This document shows positions 17,262 to 26,011 of a stretch of 64,000 bases of DNA, piece by piece. Origin of the DNA: Holophagales bacterium (lineage in GTDB: Bacteria; Acidobacteriota; Thermoanaerobaculia; Multivoradales; Multivoraceae). The translations under genes were made by a program, and so were the position numbers. Numbering within the stretch: the first letter of the stretch is position 1; the number at the start of each line of letters is the position of its first letter. The stretch lies in contig VYDI01000034.1 in the NCBI GenBank assembly GCA_009843505.1, positions 496,001-560,000 on the forward strand. The letters are read 5' to 3'. Under the pieces are notes generated by a model. The model did not search any database. It saw only the letters and a program-made list of their open reading frames with translations, and was not told the origin of the DNA.

Positions 17262-17885
17262 TCAGGGATCGACTCGCCGGGCTTCTCCCTCCCTCTGGCG
17301 CGACGCGACACCGCGGAAGAGCAGGAGAACGCCAACCGCCATGACGCCAACCGGCCAGAAGTCGAGGACGTCTTCCACCCAGACGAACTCCGGAAGACTC
17401 GCGATGACGAGGAACCCGCCGGGTATCAGCGGCCACCAGCGGTTCTGCCGCTCGTACAGCAGGGAAGCGACATAGATCAGAATGAAACCCAGTCCGAGGC
17501 CCAGTGCGACGTTGTCGCCGTCGACGAACGGGCCCGAGTGAAGATCCTCGAAGACCAGGCCGCCTCCTATCCCCAGCAGCAGCGCTCCGGGTATGAGCAA
17601 CCCGAACGCCCGCTTGTACAGGTAGCCCGCGACGAAGACGCCCCCGATCAGGATGAACAGCAAGTACCCGTGCGCGCCGCTATCGAGGCGCTCGAGAAAC
17701 AGCAGAACGCCGCCCAGTACGATCAGAGCCAGACCGGCGGCAATCTGACCGGCCAGACCCGGGCCAGCGTCTTCCGCCGGCGGTTCCGGCGGTTCCGGCG
17801 GTTCCGGCGGCCCGGCGGATGTCGACGATTCGGCGTCGGAGCCTGCGGACGAAGAGGTGTCGTCGTTCATCTCGTCATGTTCCAT
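17262..17885 (-). CDS. Multi-pass membrane protein with acidic, PPE-repeat N-terminus
   Basis: A 207-residue protein of unknown function. Residues 1-45 are acidic and Ser/Pro-rich and contain the repeat PPEPPEPPEPP, encoded by a 9-bp tandem repeat. Five or so hydrophobic segments follow (GQIAAGLALIVLGGVLLFL, YLLFILIGGVFVAGYLY, GLLIPGALLLGIGGGLVF and others), ending in a basic tail. ATG 17885 is chosen because GGGAGGAA lies nine bases upstream; a TTG at 17888 is also possible. Divergent from the hydrolase at 17992 across about 106 bases that should hold both promoters. Confidence 0.75.
   Translation of the reverse strand: MEHDEMNDDTSSSAGSDAESSTSAGPPEPPEPPEPPAEDAGPGLAGQIAAGLALIVLGGVLLFLERLDSGAHGYLLFILIGGVFVAGYLYKRAFGLLIPGALLLGIGGGLVFEDLHSGPFVDGDNVALGLGLGFILIYVASLLYERQNRWWPLIPGGFLVIASLPEFVWVEDVLDFWPVGVMAVGVLLLFRGVASRQREGEARRVDP
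17779..17810. repeat. 9-bp tandem repeat encoding Pro-Pro-Glu
   Basis: Three full GGCGGTTCC units and a partial fourth on the plus strand lie inside the membrane-protein gene. On the coding strand they encode the PPE repeat. Such in-frame repeats can vary in copy number by slippage. Confidence 0.85.
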
Positions 17886-17979
17886 CAAATCGTTCCTCCC
17901 TGCTGACTCTACGCACGATCAGCCGGCGAGGTTCCATCCACTTCGCGATCGACCGAAGTCTCGGTCGGCCTTCCGCTGG

Positions 17980-17985
17980 TACGCT
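17980..17985 (+). promoter_or_regulatory. Extended -10 box close to the hydrolase start
   Basis: TACGCT preceded by TGG (TGnTACGCT, extended -10) ends six bases before ATG 17992. No ribosome site precedes the ATG, consistent with a leaderless or near-leaderless mRNA. Confidence 0.4.
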
Positions 17986-17991
17986 TGCCTC

Positions 17992-18720
17992 ATGCCGGTC
18001 TTCGAACGGGGCGAGACGCGAATCCGGTGGTGGGAAGCCGGCGAGGGCTTCCCCGTGCTCCTGTTCGCGCCGGGCGGCATGCGCTCGGCCGCCGACATCT
18101 GGGCAACGAGCCCGTTCGACCCGCGCGAGGCGCTCTCGGGGTCGTTCCGGGTCATCTCGATGGACCAGCGCAACGCCGGCGGATCCACCGCGCCGGTAAC
18201 CGCCGCGGACGGCTGGCATTCGTACACGGAGGACCACCTCGCGCTGCTCGACCACCTCGGCATCGAGCGTTGTCACCTGATGGGCGGCTGCATCGGCTCC
18301 TCTTACTGCCTCGGTGTCCTCCAGACCGACGCCGCCCGGGTCGGCGCCGCCGTGCTCCAGAACCCGATCGGCCATCACGAGAACCAGGACTTGTTCTACG
18401 CCATGTTCGACACCTGGGCTGACGCTCTCCTTGAGCAGCGCGACGACGTGACGCCGGAAACGTTGCCTTCCTTCCGCGAGCGGATGTACGGCGGCGACTT
18501 CACGTTCAACGTCGACCGCGACTTCGTGGCCGGGATCGAGACGCCGCTCCTGATCCTGGCCGGCGACGACGCCTACCATCCCCGGCCGATCGCCGAGGAG
18601 ATCGCCTCTCTTTCTCCCAACAACGAGATGATCCTCGACTGGAAGAGCGAACAGGCGGCGGCCGCCGCGGCGGCCGAGGTGAGGGCCTTCCTGGAGCGGC
18701 ACACACCGGAGCCATCCTGA
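17992..18720 (+). CDS. Alpha/beta hydrolase with cysteine at the nucleophile position
   Basis: A 242-residue cytosolic alpha/beta hydrolase. The oxyanion-side segment is FAPGGM (26-31), the strand-loop DQRNAGGS is typical, and the nucleophile elbow reads MGGCIGSS, so position 100 is Cys where most relatives have Ser. The acid is probably Asp192 or Asp193 (LAGDDAYHP). A catalytic histidine at the expected C-terminal position is not obvious; only His196 and His237 are available. The enzyme may be a dienelactone-hydrolase-like thiol hydrolase or a non-catalytic relative. ATG 17992 starts the conserved sequence; the frame extends upstream to 17857 without homology. Confidence 0.82.
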   Translation: MPVFERGETRIRWWEAGEGFPVLLFAPGGMRSAADIWATSPFDPREALSGSFRVISMDQRNAGGSTAPVTAADGWHSYTEDHLALLDHLGIERCHLMGGCIGSSYCLGVLQTDAARVGAAVLQNPIGHHENQDLFYAMFDTWADALLEQRDDVTPETLPSFRERMYGGDFTFNVDRDFVAGIETPLLILAGDDAYHPRPIAEEIASLSPNNEMILDWKSEQAAAAAAAEVRAFLERHTPEPS

Positions 18721-18728
18721 GAGACAAC

Positions 18729-20528
18729 ATGATGATCGGAGCGACTCTGCTCGGCACAGTGCTGGCCCTCGGGACCCCGCCGGGCCCGGCTACTCCCGCT
18801 GAAGCCGGGCAGGAGGCCCCGCTCGGTCGGGGCATCGGCGAACTGAGCGACATCGTCGAAGTGACCGTGGTCAACGTGGACGTCGTCGCCACCGACCGCA
18901 ACGGACGTCCGGCCGATGACCTGTCTCGGCAGAACTTCCGGGTCTTCGACAACGGCGCGCCAGTCGAGCTCAGCTACTTCAGCCGCGGCGGCGACGACGG
19001 CGACGCGGGCCCGGAACTCGTGCATGAGCCGCTGTCAATCACATTCTTCTTCGACAACACGCATCTCTCCGTCGCCAGCCGCTCCGCGGTCATGGACCAG
19101 ATCAAGGACTTCGCCCGCGGCCAGCTCGAGGCCGGCGACCGAAGCGTTCCCGTCTACGCGATGGTGGTCGCATTCGACGGCGAGTTGAGGTTGCTCCAGG
19201 ACCTGACGACGGACTACATCGCCCTCGCCCAGGGGCTGAATCGGGCGGAAGCCGCCCACCAGGTCTTCACGGAAGCTCAGCGCCTCAAGCGCAGGTCCCA
19301 GGAGAGCTTCCTGCAGTTGATGGACCAACTGAACGCGCGGCGGCAGGAGTCGGCAGGCAGTATCGGAGCACTGCGCGCGACGCTTTCCGAGTTGCTCGCC
19401 TACGCGCGTGTCGTGCATCAGGACAGTGCCCGCACCGCCGATGCGATCGAGGAAGTCGTCGACTCGCTGGCGCTGGTTCCCGGACGCAAGGCCTTCTTCC
19501 TGATCAGCGACGGCTTTGCGGCGCGGCCGTTCGACCGTCTCCTCCAGAACGTGCAGAAGCGGGTGGCCGGTCGCCGGGAAGAAACCGGCATCGAACTCAT
19601 GCAGAGCCGCGAAGTCGACGCGCCCGAGGGCTTCGACGCACCGAACAACCTCTACACGAGAAACTCCAACATCCAGGGCACCGCGGCACTCTCGGCCACT
19701 TCCTTCCAGCAACATCTGTCGGTCTTCGATCTCAGTGACCGGTACGCGGGTCTGGCCGCGCGAGCGAACTCCCACCGCGTCTCCTTTTATGCCTTCAAGC
19801 CGCCGGAAGTCGAAGTCGCCGCGGCGGCGCTGTCCGAGCGCGTGTCGGACCAGCAGAAGCTCACCTACCTCTCCGACCTCCGCGGCGTCCTGAACGGGCT
19901 CGCCCACGACACCGGCGGCCGCGCCTGGGTTTCCGGACGCAACGTGGGAGCTTTCTTCGACCAGGTGGCGGCCGATCTCCGCTCCTACTACTCGCTCGGC
20001 TACGTGCTCGACGAGTTCGTGGAGGGATCGATCCACGAAGTTCGCATCAGGACCCGGCCGCGAAACCTGCGGCTGCGCCACCGGACGAGCTACGTGGCGC
20101 GTTCTCTCCGCGAGCGGCTGGCCGAGCGGACCGTCGGGGCTCTGTTGCTCGGCTGGACCGAGAACCCTCACGGCCTCCACATCGACAGCATTCAGTGGGA
20201 CACCGGCGGCGGCGGCTTCTACGACGTCGACTTCACTGTCTCCGTGCCCCTCGACAAGCTCGTCATGATCGAGCGGGCGGGAGAACGCACCGACCAGGTC
20301 CGCGTAGTCGCCGTCGTGCTCACGGAGGACGGCGAGCAGTTGGCGCCGAGCCACATCGTCCTGCCCCTGGCCATCCCCGACCGGGACTGGGTCGAGGCCC
20401 GGAACCAGTTCTTCGCTGTCAGCTTCGAGTACCCGATCCCGCGCGGCAGCCACCGGGTGGCGATCGGCCTCTGGGACGAGAACGGCGGCAACGGTTCCTA
20501 CATCAGGAGAGAATTCAGTGTGCGCTGA
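18729..20528 (+). CDS. VWFA-related acidobacterial-type secreted protein
   Basis: A 599-residue protein beginning with a short hydrophobic signal (residues 1-27, cut near AEAG). Residues 40-90 form the typical lead-in of the acidobacterial VWFA-related family (VVNVDVVATDRNGRPADDL...NFRVFDNG). The von Willebrand A domain follows, with a degenerate metal site (FFFDNTHLS instead of DxSxS), GRKAFFLISDGF and the closing DTGGRAWVSGRN and DLRSYYSLGY. The last roughly 160 residues are a separate beta-rich domain. It is a second member of the family in this window. Starts eight bases after the hydrolase stop; ends with an 11-base overlap with the MOSC gene, indicating an operon. Confidence 0.85.
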   Translation: MMIGATLLGTVLALGTPPGPATPAEAGQEAPLGRGIGELSDIVEVTVVNVDVVATDRNGRPADDLSRQNFRVFDNGAPVELSYFSRGGDDGDAGPELVHEPLSITFFFDNTHLSVASRSAVMDQIKDFARGQLEAGDRSVPVYAMVVAFDGELRLLQDLTTDYIALAQGLNRAEAAHQVFTEAQRLKRRSQESFLQLMDQLNARRQESAGSIGALRATLSELLAYARVVHQDSARTADAIEEVVDSLALVPGRKAFFLISDGFAARPFDRLLQNVQKRVAGRREETGIELMQSREVDAPEGFDAPNNLYTRNSNIQGTAALSATSFQQHLSVFDLSDRYAGLAARANSHRVSFYAFKPPEVEVAAAALSERVSDQQKLTYLSDLRGVLNGLAHDTGGRAWVSGRNVGAFFDQVAADLRSYYSLGYVLDEFVEGSIHEVRIRTRPRNLRLRHRTSYVARSLRERLAERTVGALLLGWTENPHGLHIDSIQWDTGGGGFYDVDFTVSVPLDKLVMIERAGERTDQVRVVAVVLTEDGEQLAPSHIVLPLAIPDRDWVEARNQFFAVSFEYPIPRGSHRVAIGLWDENGGNGSYIRREFSVR

Positions 20529-21099
20529 CCTTGAAACGACGCCCGAGCCCTCCCATCTCACCGAGGCGGACCTGAAGGCCGGCTTCGGCCACGTTCTGGC
20601 TTCCCCCGCCGACGGCGGCACGCTTGAGATGATCGTCCGGCGGCCCGGAGTCAATCAGCGCGAGACGCTCGATGAGGGACGGCTCACCACCGAGGAGGGC
20701 CTCGAGGGAGATTCCTGGAAGGGTCGCCGCGGCTACTCGCTTCCCGACGGCTCACCCGATCCCGACGCGCAACTCACTCTGACCAACGCGCGATTCGCCG
20801 ACCTGATTGCCGGCGGCCGCGACCGGTGGCCGCTCGCCGGCGACCAGCTCTACGTAGACCTCGACCTGAGCGAGAGCAACCTGCCGCCGGGAACCCGTCT
20901 CCGTATCGGCGACGCGACGATCGAGGTCACGGCCCTCCCCCACACCGGCTGCAGCAAGTACCGGCAGCGCTTCGGTCTGGAAGCGCTCAAGTTCACCGCC
21001 ACACCCGAGGGCAGATCGAGGCACCTGCGTGGCATCTACGCCCGCGTCGTCGAACCGGGAACGGCGCGTGTCGGTGACCCGATCCGGAAAGTGGACTGA
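20518..21099 (+). CDS. MOSC domain protein
   Basis: A 193-residue protein. The MOSC hallmarks are present: GLEGDSWKG near residues 61-69, QLTLTNARFADLI, and the cysteine motif PHTGCSKY with Cys145, which in this superfamily carries or transfers sulfur or molybdenum cofactor. The GTG start overlaps the VWFA gene by 11 bases, and a rhodanese gene begins five bases downstream, suggesting sulfur transfer as the shared theme. Target unknown; the protein is shorter than eukaryotic molybdenum-cofactor sulfurases and has no cysteine-desulfurase domain. Confidence 0.88.
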   Translation: MCADLETTPEPSHLTEADLKAGFGHVLASPADGGTLEMIVRRPGVNQRETLDEGRLTTEEGLEGDSWKGRRGYSLPDGSPDPDAQLTLTNARFADLIAGGRDRWPLAGDQLYVDLDLSESNLPPGTRLRIGDATIEVTALPHTGCSKYRQRFGLEALKFTATPEGRSRHLRGIYARVVEPGTARVGDPIRKVD

Positions 21100-21104
21100 C
21101 GGCC

Positions 21105-21515
21105 GTGGCGATCACCAGGGGAGTCCGGCAACTCGTCGCCGAAGCCGACGCCGCAGTCGAGACGGTCACCGTCGCCGTCGCGCTCGAGCGTCAGCAGGCC
21201 GGAGCGCTCATCGTCGATCTGCGCGACATCCGCGAGCGGGCCCGCGATGGCTTCATCCCCGACTCGTTTCATTCCCCCCGGGGCATGCTCGAGTTCTGGG
21301 TGGATCCGGACAGCCCCTACTTCAAGGAAGTCTTCGGAGATGACCGTGAGTTCATCTTCCACTGCGCCAGCGGCTGGCGCTCCGCGCTCGCGACGAAGGC
21401 GGTCCAGGACATGGGGCTTGCGCCCGTGTCCCACATCGGCGGAGGCTTCACGGCCTGGAAGAAGGCCGATGCGCCCGTGCTGCGAACGGAGGACGGCCGG
21501 GAGCCCGGCGCTTGA
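21105..21515 (+). CDS. Rhodanese-like sulfurtransferase
   Basis: A 136-residue single-domain rhodanese. The conserved start ALIVDLRDIRER, the DSFHSPRGMLEFW segment and the active-site loop FHCASGWRSALA (Cys87, Arg92) are complete, as is the closing GGGFTAWKKA. It should carry a persulfide on Cys87 and pass sulfur to an acceptor; the neighbouring MOSC protein is a natural candidate. GTG start with five bases after the MOSC stop. Its TGA stop lies within the -35 box of the lysW promoter. Confidence 0.92.
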   Translation: MAITRGVRQLVAEADAAVETVTVAVALERQQAGALIVDLRDIRERARDGFIPDSFHSPRGMLEFWVDPDSPYFKEVFGDDREFIFHCASGWRSALATKAVQDMGLAPVSHIGGGFTAWKKADAPVLRTEDGREPGA

Positions 21516-21540
21516 CAGCAAGGTACCGATTCCTTACCCT
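21512..21540 (+). promoter_or_regulatory. Sigma70-type promoter for the lysW operon
   Basis: A perfect -35 hexamer TTGACA (21512-21517) and a -10 TACCCT (21535-21540) are separated by exactly 17 bases. The -35 overlaps the rhodanese stop codon. Transcription would begin near 21547, giving a leader of about 205 nt before lysW. Confidence 0.65.
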
Positions 21541-21568
21541 CTGCGACCGTTCAACGCCGACCAGCAAG

Positions 21569-21658
21569 ATGCTCAATCTCACCATTTCCGCCATGACCGT
21601 TCCCCTCGCCAAGGGTCACTGCCGCGGCGCGAAGCGTCCGGGACACGATCCTGGGTGA
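21569..21658 (+). CDS. Possible 29-codon leader peptide upstream of lysW
   Basis: An open frame from ATG 21569 to TGA 21658 lies wholly inside the lysW leader transcript. It encodes 29 residues including two Lys and two Arg in the second half (PLAKGHCRGAKRPG), which could in principle couple ribosome position to the downstream terminator hairpin. There is no convincing ribosome site, and the Lys/Arg enrichment is modest, so translation is uncertain. Confidence 0.3.
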   Translation: MLNLTISAMTVPLAKGHCRGAKRPGHDPG

Positions 21659-21727
21659 CCTGGTAGATCGAGAACGCATCTTCTCCTAGAGGCCGGCCAT
21701 CCAGAAGGATGAGCCGGCTTTTCTCTT
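21638..21727 (+). terminator. Leader hairpins ending in a Rho-independent terminator (attenuator) before lysW
   Basis: Three hairpins follow one another: CCGGGA/TCCTGG (21638-21654), GAGAA/TTCTC with a six-base loop (21670-21685), and a terminator-like stem in which GCCGGC (21692-21697) plus ATCC pair with GGAT plus GCCGGC (21707-21718) over an AGAA loop, followed by TTTTCTCTT. The last ends 26 bases before the lysW ribosome site, the usual layout of an attenuator. I could not find a convincing antiterminator pairing by eye. Confidence 0.6.
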
Positions 21728-21752
21728 CCTGAACGCAGAGGAGACATCGCAA

Positions 21753-21938
21753 ATGGAACTCCAGACCGTCGACGCCGACAGCGAGTGCCCCGAGTGCTTC
21801 GAGTCCGTGAGGCTTGAGGCGGTGATGCAGCACGAGATCGTCCAGTGCGCCGGCTGCGGCGTCGACCTCGAAGTGATCGAGCTCGACCCCGTCAGCCTGG
21901 AACTCGCGCCGGAAGAGGAAGAGGACTGGGGCGAGTAG
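21753..21938 (+). CDS. lysW: LysW amino-group carrier protein
   Basis: A 61-residue acidic carrier. Zinc is held by CPEC (Cys12, Cys15) and CAGC (Cys32, Cys35). The C-terminus is EEEEDWGE, ending in Glu61, the residue whose gamma-carboxyl is joined to the amino group of the biosynthetic intermediate. It carries and shields alpha-aminoadipate (lysine route) or glutamate (arginine route) through the LysX-LysZ-LysY-LysJ-LysK steps. An AGAGGAGA ribosome site at 21737-21744 supports the ATG. First gene of a six-gene unit ending at 27250. Confidence 0.96.
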   Translation: MELQTVDADSECPECFESVRLEAVMQHEIVQCAGCGVDLEVIELDPVSLELAPEEEEDWGE

Positions 21939-21950
21939 CGGAGCCGGAGA

Positions 21951-22832
21951 ATGCGCATCGGAGTCCTCTACAGTCGGGTCCGGCCCGAAGAGAAGCTGCT
22001 CTTCGCCGAACTCGAGCGTCGGCCGGCCGACGTCGAGCTGATCGACGACCGGAAAGTCGTTCTCGCGCTCGGCGGCAGCAGCACACTCGAGCCGGCCTTC
22101 GACTTCGATGTCGTCTTCGACCGTTCAATCAGCTATAGCCGGGCCCTGGCCAACCTGCGCGTCCTGGCCGACCGCGGCGTAGCCACCGTCAACCCCGCCT
22201 GCGTGATCGAGAACTGCGGTGACAAGGTCCGCACCTCGAGCCTGCTCCAGGCGGCCTCGGTGCCGACACCCGCAACCCGGGTGGCCTCGACGCCGGAGGC
22301 GGCCCTGCGAGCGATCGAGGAGCTCGGCTATCCGGTCGTGATGAAACCGACCGTCGGATCCTGGGGCCGTCTGGTGGCGCGCATCAACGACCGGGACGCC
22401 GCCGAGGCGCTGCTCGAGCACAAGAGCACGCTCGGCTCCTACCAGCACTCCATCTTCTACCTGCAACGTTACGTCGACAAGCCGGAGCGGGACATACGCG
22501 CCTTCGTCGCCGGCGGCCGGACCCTCTGCGCGATCTTCCGCCGGGCGCCCCACTGGATCACCAACACGGCCCGCGGCGCCTCCACCGAGAACTGCCCGAT
22601 CACACCGGAGATCGACGACCTCTGCAGGCGAGCCGCGGGCGCCGTCGGCGGCGGCCTGCTGGCGGTCGATCTGGTGGAGGACCCGGAGCACGGTCTGCTG
22701 GTGCTGGAAGTCAACCACACGATGGAGTTCCGCAACTCGATCGAACCCACCGGCGTCGACATCCCCGCGCGCATGATCGACTTCGTGGAGCGGGTGGCCA
22801 CCGTGGGCTGGGACGAGGCGCAGGCGCCGTGA
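21951..22832 (+). CDS. lysX: LysW-amino acid ligase, ATP-grasp (RimK-like)
   Basis: A 293-residue ATP-grasp ligase that joins the carboxyl of LysW Glu61 to the amino group of alpha-aminoadipate (LysX) or glutamate (ArgX). Landmarks: [16 protein letters not shown] (nucleotide and LysW binding), [18 protein letters not shown] and the metal-binding [12 protein letters not shown] cannot decide by eye between the aminoadipate and glutamate branches. Start 12 bases after lysW; its TGA stop overlaps the GTG of lysY (GTGA). Confidence 0.93.
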   Translation: MRIGVLYSRVRPEEKLLFAELERRPADVELIDDRKVVLALGGSSTLEPAFDFDVVFDRSISYSRALANLRVLADRGVATVNPACVIENCGDKVRTSSLLQAASVPTPATRVASTPEAALRAIEELGYPVVMKPTVGSWGRLVARINDRDAAEALLEHKSTLGSYQHSIFYLQRYVDKPERDIRAFVAGGRTLCAIFRRAPHWITNTARGASTENCPITPEIDDLCRRAAGAVGGGLLAVDLVEDPEHGLLVLEVNHTMEFRNSIEPTGVDIPARMIDFVERVATVGWDEAQAP

Positions 22833-23911
22833 CTGTTCGCGCATCGATCGTCGGCGGCTCCGGGTATGCCGGCGGCGAGCTGCTGCGGCTGCTGCTCGGC
22901 CATCCCGGGTTCGAGGTCGGGCAGGTCACGTCGCGCCGGCTGGCCGGGTCCTTCGTGCACTTCACCCACCCGAACCTGCGCGGCCACACCGATCTGCGCT
23001 TCTCGACCCTGGACGAACTGGAGCGCTGCGACCTGCTCTTCCTCTGCCTGCCGCACGGCAACGCCGCCAGGGACATCGACCTCTACTCCCAACTCGCGCC
23101 GAAGGTCGTCGATCTCTCGGCCGACTTCCGGCTGCGGTCGGCAGACGCATGGGAAGACTGGTACCGCGACCCCCATCCCGCGCCGGAGTGGCTCGACCGC
23201 TTCGTGTACGGACTGCCCGAGCTGGACCGCAAGGCAGTGGCCGGCGCCGCTCGCGCGAGCGGCGTGGGATGCAACGCGACCGCTACCCTGCTCGGTCTGC
23301 TTCCCCTGCTCGAATCCGGGCCCCGGGAGAACGATCTCGTCGACTGGAACCGGGGAGTCGTCACTGAACTGAAGGTCGGCAGCAGCGAGGGCGGCGCCTC
23401 CTCGTCGGACGCCTCCCACCACCCCGAGCGGTCGGGCGTCGTGCGCAGCTTCCGGCCCACGGGCCACCGGCACACCGCCGAGGTCGAGCAGGCGTTCGCG
23501 AGCCGCGGCGTCGACGTCAAAGGCAACGTCCACCTCTCGGTGACCGCGGTCGAGATGGTGCGCGGCGTCCTGGCGACCAGCCACCTCTTCCTTGGCGGCG
23601 TGACGGACACGAGAGCCGCCGAGAGGGAACTCTTCCGTGCCTACCGTTCCTTCTGCCGCCAACATCCCTTCGTGCGCCTGGTCAAGGACCGGCGCGGCAT
23701 TCACCGTTATCCCGAACCGAAGATCCTCGCCGGTAGCAATCACGCCGAGGTCGGCTTCGACCTCGATCCGAGGACGGGGCGCCTGGTCGTCATCTGCGCC
23801 ATCGACAACCTGATGAAGGGCGCGGCCGGCAACGCGGTCCAGTGCGCCAACCTGATGTGCGGGTACGAAGAGACGCGGGGCCTCCACTTCCTCGGGCTTC
23901 ACCCCGTCTAG
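22829..23911 (+). CDS. lysY: LysW-aminoadipate/glutamyl phosphate reductase (ArgC family)
   Basis: A 360-residue NAD(P)-dependent semialdehyde dehydrogenase of the ArgC/LysY family. Rossmann motif [18 protein letters not shown] at residues 9-26; the catalytic Cys148 lies in GVGCNATAT; the conserved histidine cluster [11 protein letters not shown] is at 211-221. It reduces the LysW-bound acyl phosphate to the semialdehyde. A GTG start overlaps the lysX stop by four bases, implying translational coupling. Confidence 0.95.
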   Translation: MTVRASIVGGSGYAGGELLRLLLGHPGFEVGQVTSRRLAGSFVHFTHPNLRGHTDLRFSTLDELERCDLLFLCLPHGNAARDIDLYSQLAPKVVDLSADFRLRSADAWEDWYRDPHPAPEWLDRFVYGLPELDRKAVAGAARASGVGCNATATLLGLLPLLESGPRENDLVDWNRGVVTELKVGSSEGGASSSDASHHPERSGVVRSFRPTGHRHTAEVEQAFASRGVDVKGNVHLSVTAVEMVRGVLATSHLFLGGVTDTRAAERELFRAYRSFCRQHPFVRLVKDRRGIHRYPEPKILAGSNHAEVGFDLDPRTGRLVVICAIDNLMKGAAGNAVQCANLMCGYEETRGLHFLGLHPV

Positions 23912-23919
23912 CGAAGAGA

Positions 23920-24819
23920 ATGGCCGAAACCAGCCCAGGAGTCCCCGGTGAACCGGTCGTGGTCAAGGCCGGCGGCGGCAAGGCGCTCGACATCGAAGCG
24001 ATCGCCGCCGATGTCGGATCCCTGTGGCGAGCCGGCCGGCGCGTCGTCCTGGTTCACGGCGGCGCGGAGACGACGAACGAGGTAGCCGAGCAGCTGGGAC
24101 ACCCGCCGCAATTCGTGACCAGCGAGAGCGGCTACAGCAGCCGGCGGACGGACCGCCGCACCCTCGAGATCTTCGAAATGGTCTACTGCGGACTGCTGAA
24201 CAAGCGCTGGGTCGAGCTCCTGCAGCGTCAGGGCGTTGCGGCGGTCGGACTGTCCGGACTCGACGGTCGGCTGTTCGAGGGGCGCCGCAAGGACAAGCTG
24301 CGCATCCGGCACGGCGGCCGGCGAATGGTGCTGCGCGACGACTGGACCGGCACGGTCGAGAAGGTCAACGGAGAACTCCTGAGCCTGCTGCTCAGCGGCG
24401 GCTACCTGCCGGTGCTGACGCCCCCCGGCGCGTCCTTCGACGGCGAAGCCGTCAACGTGGACGGGGACCGCGCCGCCGCCGCCCTCGCGACCGCGTTGGG
24501 CGCCTCCACCCTCGTCTATCTCTCCGGCACCCGGGGACTGCTTGCCGACTTCCCCAACGAAGACTCCCTGATCCCCCGCTTCGAAGTCGCCCGTGACGCG
24601 CTCTCCGGCGGCGCCCCCGACTCAGGGCTCGAACCTCTGGCGGCCGCGGCCGAAGACCGGATGAAGAAGAAGGTGCTCGGCGCCGCCGAAGCGCTCCGCG
24701 GCGGGACCGGCCGGGTCATCTTCGCCGACGGCCGGGTCGAACGGCCCGTGCAGGCGGCCCTCGACGGCGCGGGCACTCACGTCGTCGTCGGGCGAGGTCC
24801 GCGGGAGGATGCCCGATGA
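23920..24819 (+). CDS. lysZ: LysW-aminoadipate/glutamate kinase (ArgB family)
   Basis: A 299-residue amino acid kinase family enzyme that phosphorylates the side-chain carboxyl of the LysW-bound amino acid. Landmarks are [12 protein letters not shown] (Lys16 region), [17 protein letters not shown] (a signature of the LysZ rather than the classical ArgB group) and the C-terminal [15 protein letters not shown] 23920 gives the typical N-terminus eight bases after lysY; the frame is open to 23842 but that part overlaps lysY. Its stop overlaps lysJ (ATGA). Confidence 0.94.
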   Translation: MAETSPGVPGEPVVVKAGGGKALDIEAIAADVGSLWRAGRRVVLVHGGAETTNEVAEQLGHPPQFVTSESGYSSRRTDRRTLEIFEMVYCGLLNKRWVELLQRQGVAAVGLSGLDGRLFEGRRKDKLRIRHGGRRMVLRDDWTGTVEKVNGELLSLLLSGGYLPVLTPPGASFDGEAVNVDGDRAAAALATALGASTLVYLSGTRGLLADFPNEDSLIPRFEVARDALSGGAPDSGLEPLAAAAEDRMKKKVLGAAEALRGGTGRVIFADGRVERPVQAALDGAGTHVVVGRGPREDAR

Positions 24820-26009
24820 ACGAACAGGTCACGCCGGCGTTGGCTGGCGCCGAGGACCGCCGGCTCGGGACCTGGGCGCCCCGCCGGCCCACCCCGCCGA
24901 TCGTCGGCGGCGAGGGCTGCGAACTGATCGCGGAGAACGGCGAGCGCTACCTGGACCTGACCGCCGGCTACGGCGTCTGCTGCCTGGGCTACAACCACCC
25001 GGCGATCGTCGACGGCATCAAGCGCCAGGCGGAGCGCCTCACCTTTTGTCCGCTCAACGTGTCGAGCGCCGTCCGGGCGGAGTACGTCGAGGCGCTGGCC
25101 GCGGTCCTGCCCGCGACGCTCGACCGCGTGTTCCTGTGCAACAGCGGCACGGAGGCGGTCGAGGGCGCGCTCAAGTTCGCGGCGCTGGTCACCGGAAGGA
25201 CCCGAACGGTAGCTCTCCGGAACAGCTTCCACGGCCGTACCCTGGGCGCACTGGCGATGACCTGGAACCCGGCGGCCCGCAGGCCCTACGACGGCCTGCT
25301 TCACGATGCCGTCTTCGTTCAGCCGGAAGCCGAGGCGATCGAGCAGGCGGTCTCCGAAGAGACGGCCGCGGTCGTCCTCGAACCTGTGCAGGGCGAAGGC
25401 GGCGTCAACGTCCTCGGCGACGATCTCCTGCTGGGGGCGCGCCGCGCCTGCGACCGGCACGGCGCCCTGCTCATCCTCGACGAAGTGCAGACGGGCTTCG
25501 GCCGTTGCGGCAGGTGGTTCGCCCATCAGCACACGCCCGGACTCGAGCCCGACCTGATGGCGATGGCGAAGGGCATCGGCAGCGGCTTCCCGCTCGGAGC
25601 GATCGCCTACGGCGGCCGGGTCGCCGAGGCGCTGCGCCCCGGCAGCCACGGTTCGACCTACGGCGGCAACCCGCTCGCCTGCGCGGTCGGCCTCGCGGTG
25701 ATCGAGACGCTCCGGCGCCTCGATCTGCCGGCAAGGGCGGAGACCATGGGAGCGCGTCTCGCCGATTCGCTCAGGAACCGGTTCTCCTCGAATCCGCGGG
25801 TGCGGGAAGTTCGGGGACGCGGCTTGATGATCGGGATCGTCCTGCGGGAACGCGCGGGCCGCCACATCGCCCGCCTCGCCAGCGAACACCGGATCCTGGC
25901 GCTTCCGGCGGGCCCGAACGTGATCCGCCTGCTGCCGCCGCTGATCGTCACGGACGAGGAACTCGAGCGCGGCGTCGAAGCGATCCAGGCCGTGCTCGGA
26001 GGCCAGTAA
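24816..26009 (+). CDS. lysJ: LysW-aminoadipate/glutamate semialdehyde aminotransferase
   Basis: A 397-residue class III (fold type I) aminotransferase of the ArgD/LysJ group. PLP lysine is Lys252 in [15 protein letters not shown]; the [12 protein letters not shown] segment holds the pyridine-binding Asp; [12 protein letters not shown] binds phosphate. It converts the LysW-bound semialdehyde to LysW-lysine or LysW-ornithine using glutamate. Four-base overlap with lysZ. Confidence 0.95.
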   Translation: MNEQVTPALAGAEDRRLGTWAPRRPTPPIVGGEGCELIAENGERYLDLTAGYGVCCLGYNHPAIVDGIKRQAERLTFCPLNVSSAVRAEYVEALAAVLPATLDRVFLCNSGTEAVEGALKFAALVTGRTRTVALRNSFHGRTLGALAMTWNPAARRPYDGLLHDAVFVQPEAEAIEQAVSEETAAVVLEPVQGEGGVNVLGDDLLLGARRACDRHGALLILDEVQTGFGRCGRWFAHQHTPGLEPDLMAMAKGIGSGFPLGAIAYGGRVAEALRPGSHGSTYGGNPLACAVGLAVIETLRRLDLPARAETMGARLADSLRNRFSSNPRVREVRGRGLMIGIVLRERAGRHIARLASEHRILALPAGPNVIRLLPPLIVTDEELERGVEAIQAVLGGQ

Positions 26010-26011
26010 CT

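Noticed and set aside
21547..21752. A classical lysine riboswitch in the lysW leader
   Set aside because: The length would allow it, but I could not find the conserved lysine-box motifs or five-helix junction; an attenuator with simple hairpins fits better.
24809..26011. N-terminal extension of lysK through the lysJ gene (open frame from 24809)
   Set aside because: The extension is out of frame with lysJ, Arg/Pro-rich and has no homology; GTG 26012 gives a normal-length M20 enzyme.
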